From an uncultured Treponema sp. (GTDB taxonomy: Bacteria; Spirochaetota; Spirochaetia; Treponematales; Treponemataceae), in assembly GCA_945877425.1 (NCBI GenBank), contig CAMCRZ010000002.1, positions 62,001-126,000 of the forward strand: a stretch of DNA of 64,000 nt, read 5' to 3'. A model generated the notes under the pieces. It did not search any database, had not been told where the DNA came from, and saw nothing but the letters and a program-made list of their open reading frames with translations. Positions 44,126-51,415 of this stretch are shown here, in pieces (the first letter of the stretch is position 1; the number at the start of each line of letters is the position of its first letter). The translations under genes and the position numbers were made by a program.

Positions 44126-44452
44126 ATGTCTGAAGAAACAAATGAAGTAGAATTAAAAGAAGAAGCTGCAGTTCAGCAGGAACAGTTGCAGGATTCAGGC
44201 CGCGAAGATGAAGGTCGTGGTGCCCGTAACGGAAAAGGTAAGCCTTTCTTCCACAAGAAAGTTTGCCGCTTCTGTGCCAATAAAGCAAAAATTGACTACA
44301 AAGATGCAGATGGTCTTCGCCGCTTTACAACAGAAAGAGGCAAGATTCTTCCACGCCGCATAACAGGTACTTGTTCAAAGCACCAGAAAGAAGTTGCAGT
44401 TGCAATTAAACGTGCTCGCTCAATCTGTCTTCTTCCATTCGTTTGCGAATAA
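44126..44452 (+). CDS. rpsR: 30S ribosomal protein S18
   Basis: 108 residues, longer than the usual 75-90 because of an acidic, Glu/Gln-rich N-terminal extension (about residues 1-40). The conserved core [52 protein letters not shown] is intact apart from its length (given as [14 protein letters not shown] and [13 protein letters not shown]). AGGAG precedes the start. Confidence 0.95.
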   Translation: MSEETNEVELKEEAAVQQEQLQDSGREDEGRGARNGKGKPFFHKKVCRFCANKAKIDYKDADGLRRFTTERGKILPRRITGTCSKHQKEVAVAIKRARSICLLPFVCE

Positions 44453-44464
44453 TCTGTAGAAAAA

Positions 44465-44505
44465 TTATGATGGCAGGCAATCCAACTCCTGTGATGCTGC
44501 CATAA
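44465..44505 (+). promoter_or_regulatory. Hairpin between rpsR and rplI
   Basis: ATGGCAG (44470-44476) pairs with CTGCCAT (44497-44503), and TTAT/ATAA on the outside offers an alternative register. There is no T run. It could slow or process the transcript, or act as a leader for rplI; this is inference. Confidence 0.35.
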
Positions 44506-44526
44506 CTTATTTAATAGGAGCTTGAA

Positions 44527-45096
44527 ATGAAAGTTATTCTTAATGAAGATGTTAAACACCTTGGAGAAATGGGTGATGTAAAGAATGTTGCTAACGGTTA
44601 TGCACGCAACTTCCTTTTCCCACGTATGCTTGCTGTTCCATACACAGCAGAATCAGTTGCTTACTTTGAAGGCAAAAAAGCTGAAATTGAAGCTAGAAAA
44701 GAACAGAAAAGAGCAGACAGCAAGTCTCTTAAAGAAAAGCTTGAAGGCATTACAGTTGAACTTGCAATGCCGGCTGGTTCAAACGGTAAGCTTTACGGTG
44801 CAGTTACTAACCTTACAGTTGCAAACTGGTTTGCATCAAACGGTTATGAAATTGAAAGAAAGCGCATTGAAATTCCAGGCAACACAATCAAGCAGACTGG
44901 TTCTTATTCAATCAGAGTTCATCTTTATGAAACAACAGTTGCAGAAGTTAAGCTTTCTGTAACAGGACAGGTTTCTAAGGAAGACGCTGCTGCAGCTGCT
45001 GCTCAGGAATCTAAAAAAGCTAAGAAAGAAGAAAAAACTGAAGCAAAAGATGCTGCTGCAGAAGAAACTGTAGCAGAAGAAGCTAAAGCTGAATAA
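44527..45096 (+). CDS. rplI: 50S ribosomal protein L9
   Basis: 189 residues. The N-terminal domain begins MKVILNEDVKHLGEMGDVKNVANGYARNFL, typical L9, followed by the long connecting helix and the C-terminal domain (GKLYGAVTN). Beyond about residue 150 there is a Lys/Glu/Ala-rich tail of about 40 residues not present in the usual 148-residue L9. AGGAG precedes the ATG. Confidence 0.95.
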   Translation: MKVILNEDVKHLGEMGDVKNVANGYARNFLFPRMLAVPYTAESVAYFEGKKAEIEARKEQKRADSKSLKEKLEGITVELAMPAGSNGKLYGAVTNLTVANWFASNGYEIERKRIEIPGNTIKQTGSYSIRVHLYETTVAEVKLSVTGQVSKEDAAAAAAQESKKAKKEEKTEAKDAAAEETVAEEAKAE

Positions 45097-45122
45097 GTTT
45101 ACTTTTTCTTAATTTAGCAATG

Positions 45123-45162
45123 GAGCAGGATAATGAAGGCATTTCGTTTTCCTGCTTTTTTT
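45123..45162 (+). terminator. Rho-independent terminator after rplI
   Basis: AGCAGGA pairs with TCCTGCT across a loop of about 18 nt, followed by seven T residues. dnaB begins 50 nt later, so partial read-through is likely. Confidence 0.7.
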
Positions 45163-45212
45163 ATGTCGTGGTGAATTCAGTCAATCATCTAGCTGAAAAA
45201 TAAGGAACGGAT

Positions 45213-46553
45213 ATGGACTTTAAGGATAAAATTCCTCCGCATAATCTGGAGGCTGAAAAAGCAACTCTTGGAGCAATTCTTCTTAACTGGAATGCTTTTG
45301 GCGATGTAATTACTCTTCTGAAACCTGAAGATTTTTACAGTCAGAGCAATCAGATTATTTATAAAGCTTTAAGAAGCCTTTCCGTTCACAGCATAACAGG
45401 TGATTTAATTACTTTAATTGATGAGCTTACAAAAAATGGTGAGCTGGAAAAAGCCGGCGGTGCTGCTTACATTTCATCGCTAACTGATGTTGTGCCTACA
45501 AGTGCCAACCTTATGAATTATGCACAGATGGTTCACGATTTTTCCATTAAGCGTACACTTATAAAAATTGGCAGTGAAATTAAGGCTGAATGTTTTGACG
45601 ATACAAAGCAGTGCGGTCAGATTGTAGAAGATGCTTCCAATAAAATCTTTGCGGTAACGGATGCAAATCAGAAAACTGAAATAAGGGACATGCAGTCTGT
45701 TATTTATTCTACAATTGAACTTATTGAAAAACAGCGTAAAAATCAGAATGCACTTTCGGGAATTCCTTCAGGCTTTACTCAACTTGATTCCATGACAAAC
45801 GGTTTTCAGAAAGGTGAAATGACAATTATCGGTGCCCGTCCTTCTATGGGAAAAACTGCGCTGGCTCTTTCCATGATGCAGCACATTGCTATTGAAAAGA
45901 ATATTCCCTGCGGATTTTTTTCCCTCGAAATGTCTGCAGAACTTATAGGTCAGCGTATTATTTCGCAAGTTGCCCGTATTCCAAGCCAGAAGCTTAGAAG
46001 CGGTATGCTTAGAATGGATCACGTTAAGAAACTTCAGGATGCAGCAGGAATTTGTTACGATGCACCTTTGTATATAGTTGACACTCCGAATATGAAACTT
46101 CTTGATTTAAGGACTATGGCAAAACGTCTTGTTCAGCTTCATCATGTGGAAATTATTTTTATTGACTATATCGGACTTATTTCTATGGAAAATGAAGGAA
46201 TGGAAATGTGGCAGCAGCAGTCTGTTATTTCCAAGTCTCTGAAAAGTCTTGCCCGTGAGCTTAAAATTCCTATTGTAGTTCTTTGTCAGGTTGCCCGTGA
46301 TGCAGAAGGAAATGAGCCTACTCTTAACCAGCTTAGAGGTTCCGGTTCTATTGAACAGGATGCTGATATGGTTATGTTTATTCATGGTGAACGCAAAAAA
46401 ACAGCTGAAAATGGAGAAGAAGACGAAAATCCAGGCGTTCTTGACAGAAAACTTGTTGTAGCAAAGCAGCGTAACGGGCCTATTGGTGATGTAGAAGTGT
46501 TGTTTATTGCAAGCTACACGAAATTCGAAAACAAATCCAAGGAAAGCCACTGA
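45213..46553 (+). CDS. dnaB: Replicative DNA helicase DnaB
   Basis: 446 residues. The N-terminal domain (IPPHNLEAEKATLGAILL) and the RecA-like C-terminal domain are present, with Walker A GARPSMGKTALAL (about residues 208-220), Walker B IIFIDYIGL and LRGSGSIEQDADMVMFIHGE near the end. It unwinds DNA at the replication fork. It follows rplI, a common linkage. Confidence 0.96.
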   Translation: MDFKDKIPPHNLEAEKATLGAILLNWNAFGDVITLLKPEDFYSQSNQIIYKALRSLSVHSITGDLITLIDELTKNGELEKAGGAAYISSLTDVVPTSANLMNYAQMVHDFSIKRTLIKIGSEIKAECFDDTKQCGQIVEDASNKIFAVTDANQKTEIRDMQSVIYSTIELIEKQRKNQNALSGIPSGFTQLDSMTNGFQKGEMTIIGARPSMGKTALALSMMQHIAIEKNIPCGFFSLEMSAELIGQRIISQVARIPSQKLRSGMLRMDHVKKLQDAAGICYDAPLYIVDTPNMKLLDLRTMAKRLVQLHHVEIIFIDYIGLISMENEGMEMWQQQSVISKSLKSLARELKIPIVVLCQVARDAEGNEPTLNQLRGSGSIEQDADMVMFIHGERKKTAENGEEDENPGVLDRKLVVAKQRNGPIGDVEVLFIASYTKFENKSKESH

Positions 46554-46573
46554 CACTGATTTTCTGTGATTAT

Positions 46574-46639
46574 AAAAAAAGCTGCCTGCAAAACATTAAG
46601 TTATGCTTTTACTTAAGTTCTGCAGACAGCTTTTTTTTT
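46574..46639. terminator. Bidirectional terminator between dnaB and the outer-membrane protein gene
   Basis: GCTGCCTGCA (46581-46590) pairs with TGCAGACAGC (46621-46630), with an inner AACATTAAGT/ACTTAAGTT stem. It is flanked by A and T runs, so it works in both directions for converging genes. Confidence 0.85.
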
Positions 46640-46660
46640 GCAAACTGAATTTATTTTTGA

Positions 46661-47797
46661 CTAAAGCTTAAAGTGGAAAGAGAATGCACCGCTCCACAAT
46701 GCCTTGTCGTAGTTAGATGAATCAAAGAACGAGCGCACGTCAGCACATACACTTAAACTTGTCTGGAAAACAAGGAAGTTAAGGCCTACACCTGCATAAA
46801 GCTGAGGCTGAATTCCTGAAAGGTCAAATTTTCCGTCCTTGTAAGTAGTGCTTTTTCCGTCAGCAGTTCTTGAACCTGAATCTCCGTCTGCAATTGTGTA
46901 AGGCACGTCGCTGTATGTGTAAGAAGTTGCAATGTTCCATGCCCATGAAGTTGTTGTATTTGAAACAAGTGCCCTTCCGCCTGCAAAAACTGTTGCAAGA
47001 AGAAAATTCTTAGAAAGCTGGGCTTCAAGGTAAAGAACGTGTGTTGAATAAGAAAGGTCAATGTTTGCTTTGGTCTTGCTGTCTGAAGAACTTACGCCAA
47101 ACTGTCCCCGTGTATAAACGTATCCGCCGCCAACAGAAAGTTTAGGGAATATAATGTTTCCTTCCCAAATTGCATATCTTGCGTTTAAGCCTACTGTAAT
47201 GTAGTCAATTGAACCGTCAAATCCCATCCAGTTGAACTTCATTCCGCTGCTTGCATCAAGTATTGACTCCGGATTGCTGAAATCAACTCCTGCAAGTGAA
47301 GGATTTGTCATCATCAAACTGAATCCTATGTCGAAAGGAAGTATGACACCGCCTATTCTTGCATCCAAACTTAATGTTGGGAGGAAAAAGCTTGAAGGGA
47401 TTTTTCCAAAGTCAACATTGTTTCCTACAGCACTTTTTGCAGCACTTTCAAATGCCTTTGCAGCATCTTTTAATCCGCTCATGTCAAGAGCGGTTCCGCC
47501 TACAGAAAAACCAAATCCAAAGTGCGGCGGTAATGCAGGGAAAAGCTTTCCGATGTATGCATCTGCCCATACGTTCTGCTGTACAGCTGATTCCGGAGCG
47601 GCTACAAGAAGTGTCTTTCCGAATTTGTCCATACCGTTGCTGATGTCCTGTTTGTTGAATGTAATTCCGGTTCCACCTGCCATTTCAATAGCAGCGCTTA
47701 AGTCTTCAAATGTGTAGACTTTTTCATCAGCAAAAGCAGCAGAAGCTGTAAGAAGCATGGCTGTTATAAAAGATGCAATCTTTCCTGTTTTTTTCAT
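46661..47797 (-). CDS. Probable outer membrane beta-barrel protein
   Basis: About 378 residues from the ATG at 47797, preceded by AGGAGGAG. A signal peptide (KKTGKIASFITAMLLTASAAFA) is followed by a 70-residue soluble-looking part and then alternating amphipathic strands rich in Gly and aromatic residues (SLDARIGGVILPFDIGF, LYAGVGLNFLVFQTSLSVC). The C-terminus ends FSFHFKL, close to the aromatic-ending strand of barrel proteins. Family not identified. Confidence 0.65.
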   Translation of the reverse strand: MKKTGKIASFITAMLLTASAAFADEKVYTFEDLSAAIEMAGGTGITFNKQDISNGMDKFGKTLLVAAPESAVQQNVWADAYIGKLFPALPPHFGFGFSVGGTALDMSGLKDAAKAFESAAKSAVGNNVDFGKIPSSFFLPTLSLDARIGGVILPFDIGFSLMMTNPSLAGVDFSNPESILDASSGMKFNWMGFDGSIDYITVGLNARYAIWEGNIIFPKLSVGGGYVYTRGQFGVSSSDSKTKANIDLSYSTHVLYLEAQLSKNFLLATVFAGGRALVSNTTTSWAWNIATSYTYSDVPYTIADGDSGSRTADGKSTTYKDGKFDLSGIQPQLYAGVGLNFLVFQTSLSVCADVRSFFDSSNYDKALWSGAFSFHFKL

Positions 47798-47906
47798 TTT
47801 ATCTCCTCCTGAAGTTAATATTTGCAAAGCAAACAATAATACTATAATTTTAACATGATATTATTAAAAAACAAGTGTTGAAATCAACTTTTACAGGATA
47901 CAACTT

Positions 47907-48746
47907 TTACAGGATAACAGTCTGGACTAAAGCAGAAATATCATCATCGTTAAGGTCATTGTTCCGGAGTTTTAGCGTAATCTGTTCAAGAGTGTATTTG
48001 TTTCCCGGATAAAGTATGACTGCTGCCTTATCACCGTTTTTAAGGAAATTGTGTTCGCCGAAATCTGTGTATCTTGTTGCACCAATTGAAACTAGAATTT
48101 GAGAAGCCCTGCATTCATTTAAATAAGCGTTTATGTTTTCTGCCGGACCTGTATCCTGCTGAAAGTTAAATTTTTCAATCATCCAGTCAGTTAGTTTTCC
48201 GTAAATATAGCTGTAATCTTTAACTGCACTGTCTTCACCGTACATATAAACTTTTGAATCCCTTATGAGAAAACTTGCAATTCTGTAGTTCTGCAAAATT
48301 CCTTTTTCGTCAAAACTGTCTATGGGAATGATATGGCTGGAAAATCCTTTTGTTTTTGCACCCCAGTTTTTCTTTTCACTGATTTTTCTTGCACCTTCCT
48401 TTCGGATTGAACAGTCATTGGAAGCTCCAAAATAAAGGGGCGTAAGTTTTTTGATTTTTGAATTATCCCATTCAACGCTGAAAATTACGGCACATTCACT
48501 TTCAATCTGAACTTTCTGCTCGCCTTGAGGAAAAATTATTTCATTGCTGTCAAAGGGAAATGTTCCTAAAAAAGAGGGCACGTTTTTGCAGAAACCTGGA
48601 ATGTATGTAGGAAAAATTGCTTTTGGAGCTGATTCTTCCTTTACTTCAATGTTTTTAAAATCCTTGTCTTCTCCTGCCTGCTCTAAATGTCCTGTAAAAT
48701 TTCCTGCAACACCAAAGGCTGCCGTTTCCTTTAAATTAAATTCCAT
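47907..48746 (-). CDS. Conserved protein resembling DUF5718
   Basis: About 279 residues from the ATG at 48746, with GGAAG upstream; a longer in-frame reading to 48863 would run through tRNA-Phe and is rejected. The start MEFNLKETAAFGVAGNFTGHLEQAGE and the block YFGASNDCSIRKEGARKISEKKNWG (quoted in part as NDCSIRKEGARKISEKK) recall the DUF5718 family from memory. No signal peptide. Function unknown; a fold related to fumarylacetoacetate hydrolase has crossed my mind but is not established. Confidence 0.6.
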   Translation of the reverse strand: MEFNLKETAAFGVAGNFTGHLEQAGEDKDFKNIEVKEESAPKAIFPTYIPGFCKNVPSFLGTFPFDSNEIIFPQGEQKVQIESECAVIFSVEWDNSKIKKLTPLYFGASNDCSIRKEGARKISEKKNWGAKTKGFSSHIIPIDSFDEKGILQNYRIASFLIRDSKVYMYGEDSAVKDYSYIYGKLTDWMIEKFNFQQDTGPAENINAYLNECRASQILVSIGATRYTDFGEHNFLKNGDKAAVILYPGNKYTLEQITLKLRNNDLNDDDISALVQTVIL

Positions 48747-48767
48747 ACTTACTTCCATAAAAAATCC

Positions 48768-48800
48768 AAAAAAAAAAGCTGCAACTAAGAAGTTACAGCT
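48768..48800 (-). terminator. Rho-independent terminator after tRNA-Phe
   Basis: The stem AGCTG-AACT/AGTT-CAGCT (plus-strand 48777-48800) with loop AAGA is followed on the minus strand by nine or ten U residues. Confidence 0.9.
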
Positions 48801-48805
48801 TACAT

Positions 48806-48878
48806 TGCCACCGGTCAGAATCGGACTGACGACATAAGGATTTTCAGTCCTCCGCTCTACCAACTGAGCTACAGCGGC
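48806..48878 (-). tRNA. tRNA-Phe (anticodon GAA)
   Basis: On the minus strand, a 73-nt cloverleaf. The acceptor is GCCGCTG/CGGTGGC with two G-T pairs. The anticodon stem GAGGA/TCCTT holds loop CTGAAAA (anticodon GAA), and the T arm GTCAG/CTGAC holds TCCGATT. The discriminator is A. Confidence 0.95.
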
Positions 48879-48891
48879 AAGTGATGATTAG

Positions 48892-48920
48892 ATAATATAT
48901 TTTTTAACTTATTGTGTCAA
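48892..48920 (-). promoter_or_regulatory. Promoter of tRNA-Phe
   Basis: On the minus strand, TTGACA (48915-48920), 17-nt spacer, TATTAT (48892-48897). Confidence 0.8.
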
Positions 48921-48959
48921 TATATTTATTTAAAAAATCAGAAAAAAAATATTTTTTTT

Positions 48960-49660
48960 TTAGATTATTTTTCCTTAAGTAAAGGAGACTGCCCGATAAT
49001 TTTGAATTATAGTGTCATTCCTGACTTAGACGGAATCTTCTGTTCTTGCGGGGAAGTGAGGGATTTGCGAGAGGTGCTTGCAGATAAGTGAAGGTTGTTC
49101 TTTCAACGGCAGGCTTTTGGGAAGAAGAGTGTACGCTTCTGTGCAGCTTGGCTGGCTGTAAGTTGCAGCGTGTGAGCAAGTACGCTTGGGCGGCTTAAAT
49201 TAAAAGGCGCTAGGAGCAGAAGTCGGGTGCAAAAACGCTCTGTTTGTGGCAGTCGCGTAAGCGACAAATAAAATAGTTCCCATGCCACAAACAGTGTGTA
49301 AGGCATTAATGCCTGGTTTTGCCACCCGGCTTTGCGACGTTTAGCCTTTCTTTTTCTATAGCCGCCTGTTCTTGCCAGAAAGTGCCAGCTTCTTCCAGTA
49401 CGCTTAGCGGATAAGTGCACGCTTTAACTTTTGCGACTAGCACTAAAAAGAAGAATGAACTCTTACGTGCAGCGGATTGAAGCAAGATGCGACTCTTGAG
49501 CAAGTACGCCTGGGCGGCGGCGCCTGTTCTTGCCAGAAAGCTTACACTTTACGAGAGGTGCTTGCGGAGAAGTGTAAACTTTAACTTTTGCAGCGTAGCA
49601 CCGTAGCTGCATGACATTACTTTTTAGACGGCCCTAAGTAAAATCCGTCTTGTTTAAGCG
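48960..49660. repeat. Mosaic repeat region without a gene
   Basis: About 700 bp of visibly higher G+C than its surroundings, containing reshuffled copies of short modules. Examples: a 20-bp perfect repeat CGCCTGTTCTTGCCAGAAAG (49363-49382, 49521-49540); a 21-bp repeat with one mismatch (49174-49194, 49498-49518); a 23-bp repeat with two mismatches (49068-49090, 49552-49574); CTTTAACTTTTGC (49422-49434, 49579-49591); and four GTACGCYT copies. Two minus-strand ORFs (105 and 65 codons) are Arg/Leu-rich and look accidental. It lies between tRNA-Phe and murG. Confidence 0.75.
49203..49349. other. Nested stem-loop core inside the mosaic region
   Basis: A 12-bp perfect inverted repeat CTGTTTGTGGCA/TGCCACAAACAG (49240-49251, 49283-49294) encloses GTCGC-GTAA-GCGAC, a 5-bp hairpin with a GNRA-type loop. 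Beside it lies the palindrome AGGCATTAATGCCT (49301-49314). Outside, CGGGTG-CAAAA (about 49225-49235) pairs with TTTTGCCACCCG (about 49317-49328), and AAAGGC with GCCTTT (49203-49208, 49344-49349). This fits a branched RNA fold; either strand could carry it. Confidence 0.5.
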
Positions 49661-49678
49661 TTTTTATTTGTCTATAAT
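49650..49678 (+). promoter_or_regulatory. Promoter of murG
   Basis: TTGTTT (49650-49655), 17-nt spacer, TATAAT (49673-49678). The -35 overlaps the AGACGG/CCGTCT hairpin (49626-49650) that closes the mosaic region. Confidence 0.6.
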
Positions 49679-49704
49679 GAACTATTAAAATATAGGTTGA
49701 TTTT

Positions 49705-50859
49705 ATGAAAAAACAAACTTTTACTGTAGTTTTTGCAGGCGGCGGAACTGGCGGTCACATTTATCCTGGAATTGCAGTTGCTGATGAAACGAGAGCCATT
49801 GCATTGGAAAAAGGCATTGAAATTAAGCTTTACTGGATTGGAAATTCTTGCGGAATGGATAAATCCCTTGTAGAAAAAAATCTTGTTTCAGAAGGCGGAA
49901 GTATAGATGCATTTTACGGAATTCCAAGCGGAAAGTTAAGGCGGTATTTTTCTTTAAAAAATTTTACTGACATTATAAAAATTGCAGCCGGATTTTTTAA
50001 GTCGCTGTATTTGCTTATAAAACTTAAGCCTGATTGCGTTTTTTCAAAAGGCGGATTTGTAAGCGTTCCTCCTTGTAAAGCAGCCGGAATTTTGCGTATT
50101 CCTTATTTTACCCATGAGTGTGATTTTACTCCCGGACTTGCAACAAAATTAAACAGCTGCGGTGCAAAAAATATTTTTATTTCCTACAGCGAAACTGAAA
50201 AATACTTTTCTGAAAAAAAGAAAAAGCTTTGTGTAGTTACGGGAAATCCTGTAAGACCGGTTTTTTACGAAAATCACAAAAAAGAAGGACTGGACTTTTT
50301 AAATATCCCTGAAAATCATAATAAGAAAATACTTTTTGTTTCAGGCGGAAGTCTCGGTGCCAGGCAGATAAATGAGCTTGTAATGGAAAATTTAAACTGG
50401 CTTAAGGAAAATTTTATTGTAGTTCATCAGACTGGAAAAGCATTTGCAGAAGAAAATCCTCTTGTTATGTCAAGCGGAGATGATGACTATAAACCTTACG
50501 CTTTTATTTACAAAGAAATGCCTTATGTCATTCAGGCAGCTGATATTGTGTTATGCCGTTCCGGTGCAAATTCTTTGTGGGAATGTGCAACTTGCGGAAA
50601 ACCAATGGTTCTTATTCCTTTATGCGGAAGCGGAACAAGAGGCGACCAGGTTGACAATGCACGTTATTTTGAAAAAGAAAATGCAGCCCTTGTACTTTTA
50701 GGCAATGAAGCTGATGGAAATCACTTAAAGGAAAAGCTTTCATTTTTCTTAAACGAAGAAAACATTGCTTCTTATTCAAATGCAGCTTCCAAAATGTGCA
50801 GCGGAAAAAGTGCTTTAGTTATTGCCGGAAAAATTCTTGAAAAAGCCGGAAAAAAGTAA
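49705..50859 (+). CDS. murG: UDP-N-acetylglucosamine transferase MurG
   Basis: 384 residues. The N-terminal FAGGGTGGHIYPGIAVADE is the MurG signature; SGGSLGARQINELV and the C-terminal VLCRSGANSLWECATCGKPMVLIPL (in part RSGANSLWECATCGKP) bind UDP-GlcNAc. It adds GlcNAc to lipid I at the inner membrane, using the carrier made by UppS. It starts the plus-strand murG-cvpA-holB-ntrB-ntrC run. Confidence 0.95.
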   Translation: MKKQTFTVVFAGGGTGGHIYPGIAVADETRAIALEKGIEIKLYWIGNSCGMDKSLVEKNLVSEGGSIDAFYGIPSGKLRRYFSLKNFTDIIKIAAGFFKSLYLLIKLKPDCVFSKGGFVSVPPCKAAGILRIPYFTHECDFTPGLATKLNSCGAKNIFISYSETEKYFSEKKKKLCVVTGNPVRPVFYENHKKEGLDFLNIPENHNKKILFVSGGSLGARQINELVMENLNWLKENFIVVHQTGKAFAEENPLVMSSGDDDYKPYAFIYKEMPYVIQAADIVLCRSGANSLWECATCGKPMVLIPLCGSGTRGDQVDNARYFEKENAALVLLGNEADGNHLKEKLSFFLNEENIASYSNAASKMCSGKSALVIAGKILEKAGKK

Positions 50860-50892
50860 AATATTTGCGGTTTAGTTTTATCTGGAGGAAAA

Positions 50893-51414
50893 ATGTTTTC
50901 TGTTTTAGACATAATATTTTTTGGAATAATTTTTTTGTTTGCCATAATTTGTTTTTTTGAAGGCTTTATAAATGCAATATTTAAAATGGGTTCTCCTTTT
51001 GTTGCATTGTGGGTTTCAATTTTATTCTATTCAAAAATGACATTTTACTTGTCGCAGTTTATTTCAAACGAAAAGGTTAGTGCAGTTTTAAGTTTTGTAT
51101 TGATTTTTATACTTGTCTTTTTAGTTATGAAAATTCTGCAGCAGATTATCGGAAATATTTTCAGCGGAAAAATTTTCAAATCTTTAGACAGAATTCTTGG
51201 ACTTGCTTTTGGCTGTCTGGAAGGATTTGCTTTTGTTTTTATCCTGATTTTTGTAATGACTGTTCAAAATGTTTTTGACGTTTCATCTCTTTTTGAAAAC
51301 AGTTTTTTCTACAATTTCATTTCAAAATTTGACTTTGCAATTATTCCTAATTTTGGAAATATCCTTAATACTGGAAAAATTCAAACTGTAAATGCAGGAG
51401 CTGGAACAAGATAA
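50893..51414 (+). CDS. CvpA-family membrane protein
   Basis: 173 residues with four predicted membrane segments (MFSVLDIIFFGIIFLFAIICFFEGFINAIFKM at the start). The spacing of segments fits CvpA/colicin V production proteins, a family needed for envelope homeostasis in some bacteria. GGAGG precedes the ATG. It lies 33 bp after murG and its stop is 2 bp before the holB ATG. Confidence 0.8.
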   Translation: MFSVLDIIFFGIIFLFAIICFFEGFINAIFKMGSPFVALWVSILFYSKMTFYLSQFISNEKVSAVLSFVLIFILVFLVMKILQQIIGNIFSGKIFKSLDRILGLAFGCLEGFAFVFILIFVMTVQNVFDVSSLFENSFFYNFISKFDFAIIPNFGNILNTGKIQTVNAGAGTR

Positions 51415-51415
51415 T

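Noticed and set aside
46107..46556. 149-codon minus-strand ORF within dnaB
   Set aside because: Antisense shadow of the DnaB helicase core.
47907..48863. Longer N-terminus for the DUF5718-like protein
   Set aside because: It would run through the tRNA-Phe gene and its terminator.
49360..49400. Sigma54 promoter resembling TGGCAC-N5-TTGC on the minus strand
   Set aside because: The second half does not match and the spacing to any gene makes no sense.
49103..49420. 105-codon minus-strand ORF and an overlapping 65-codon ORF inside the mosaic region
   Set aside because: Composition is Arg/Leu/Ala-rich with no recognisable domain, it crosses the repeat modules and the perfect inverted repeat, and it has no ribosome site. 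It looks accidental, though a conserved short ORF cannot be fully excluded.
48960..49660. CRISPR array or insertion sequence in the mosaic region
   Set aside because: Repeats are irregularly spaced, differ in length and are not separated by uniform spacers; there are no cas genes, no transposase and no clear target-site duplication.
48960..49660. tmRNA, RNase P RNA, 6S RNA or SRP RNA
   Set aside because: No TTCGA-type tRNA-like end, RNase P core or SRP GGAAGGAAGCAG motif was found by eye.
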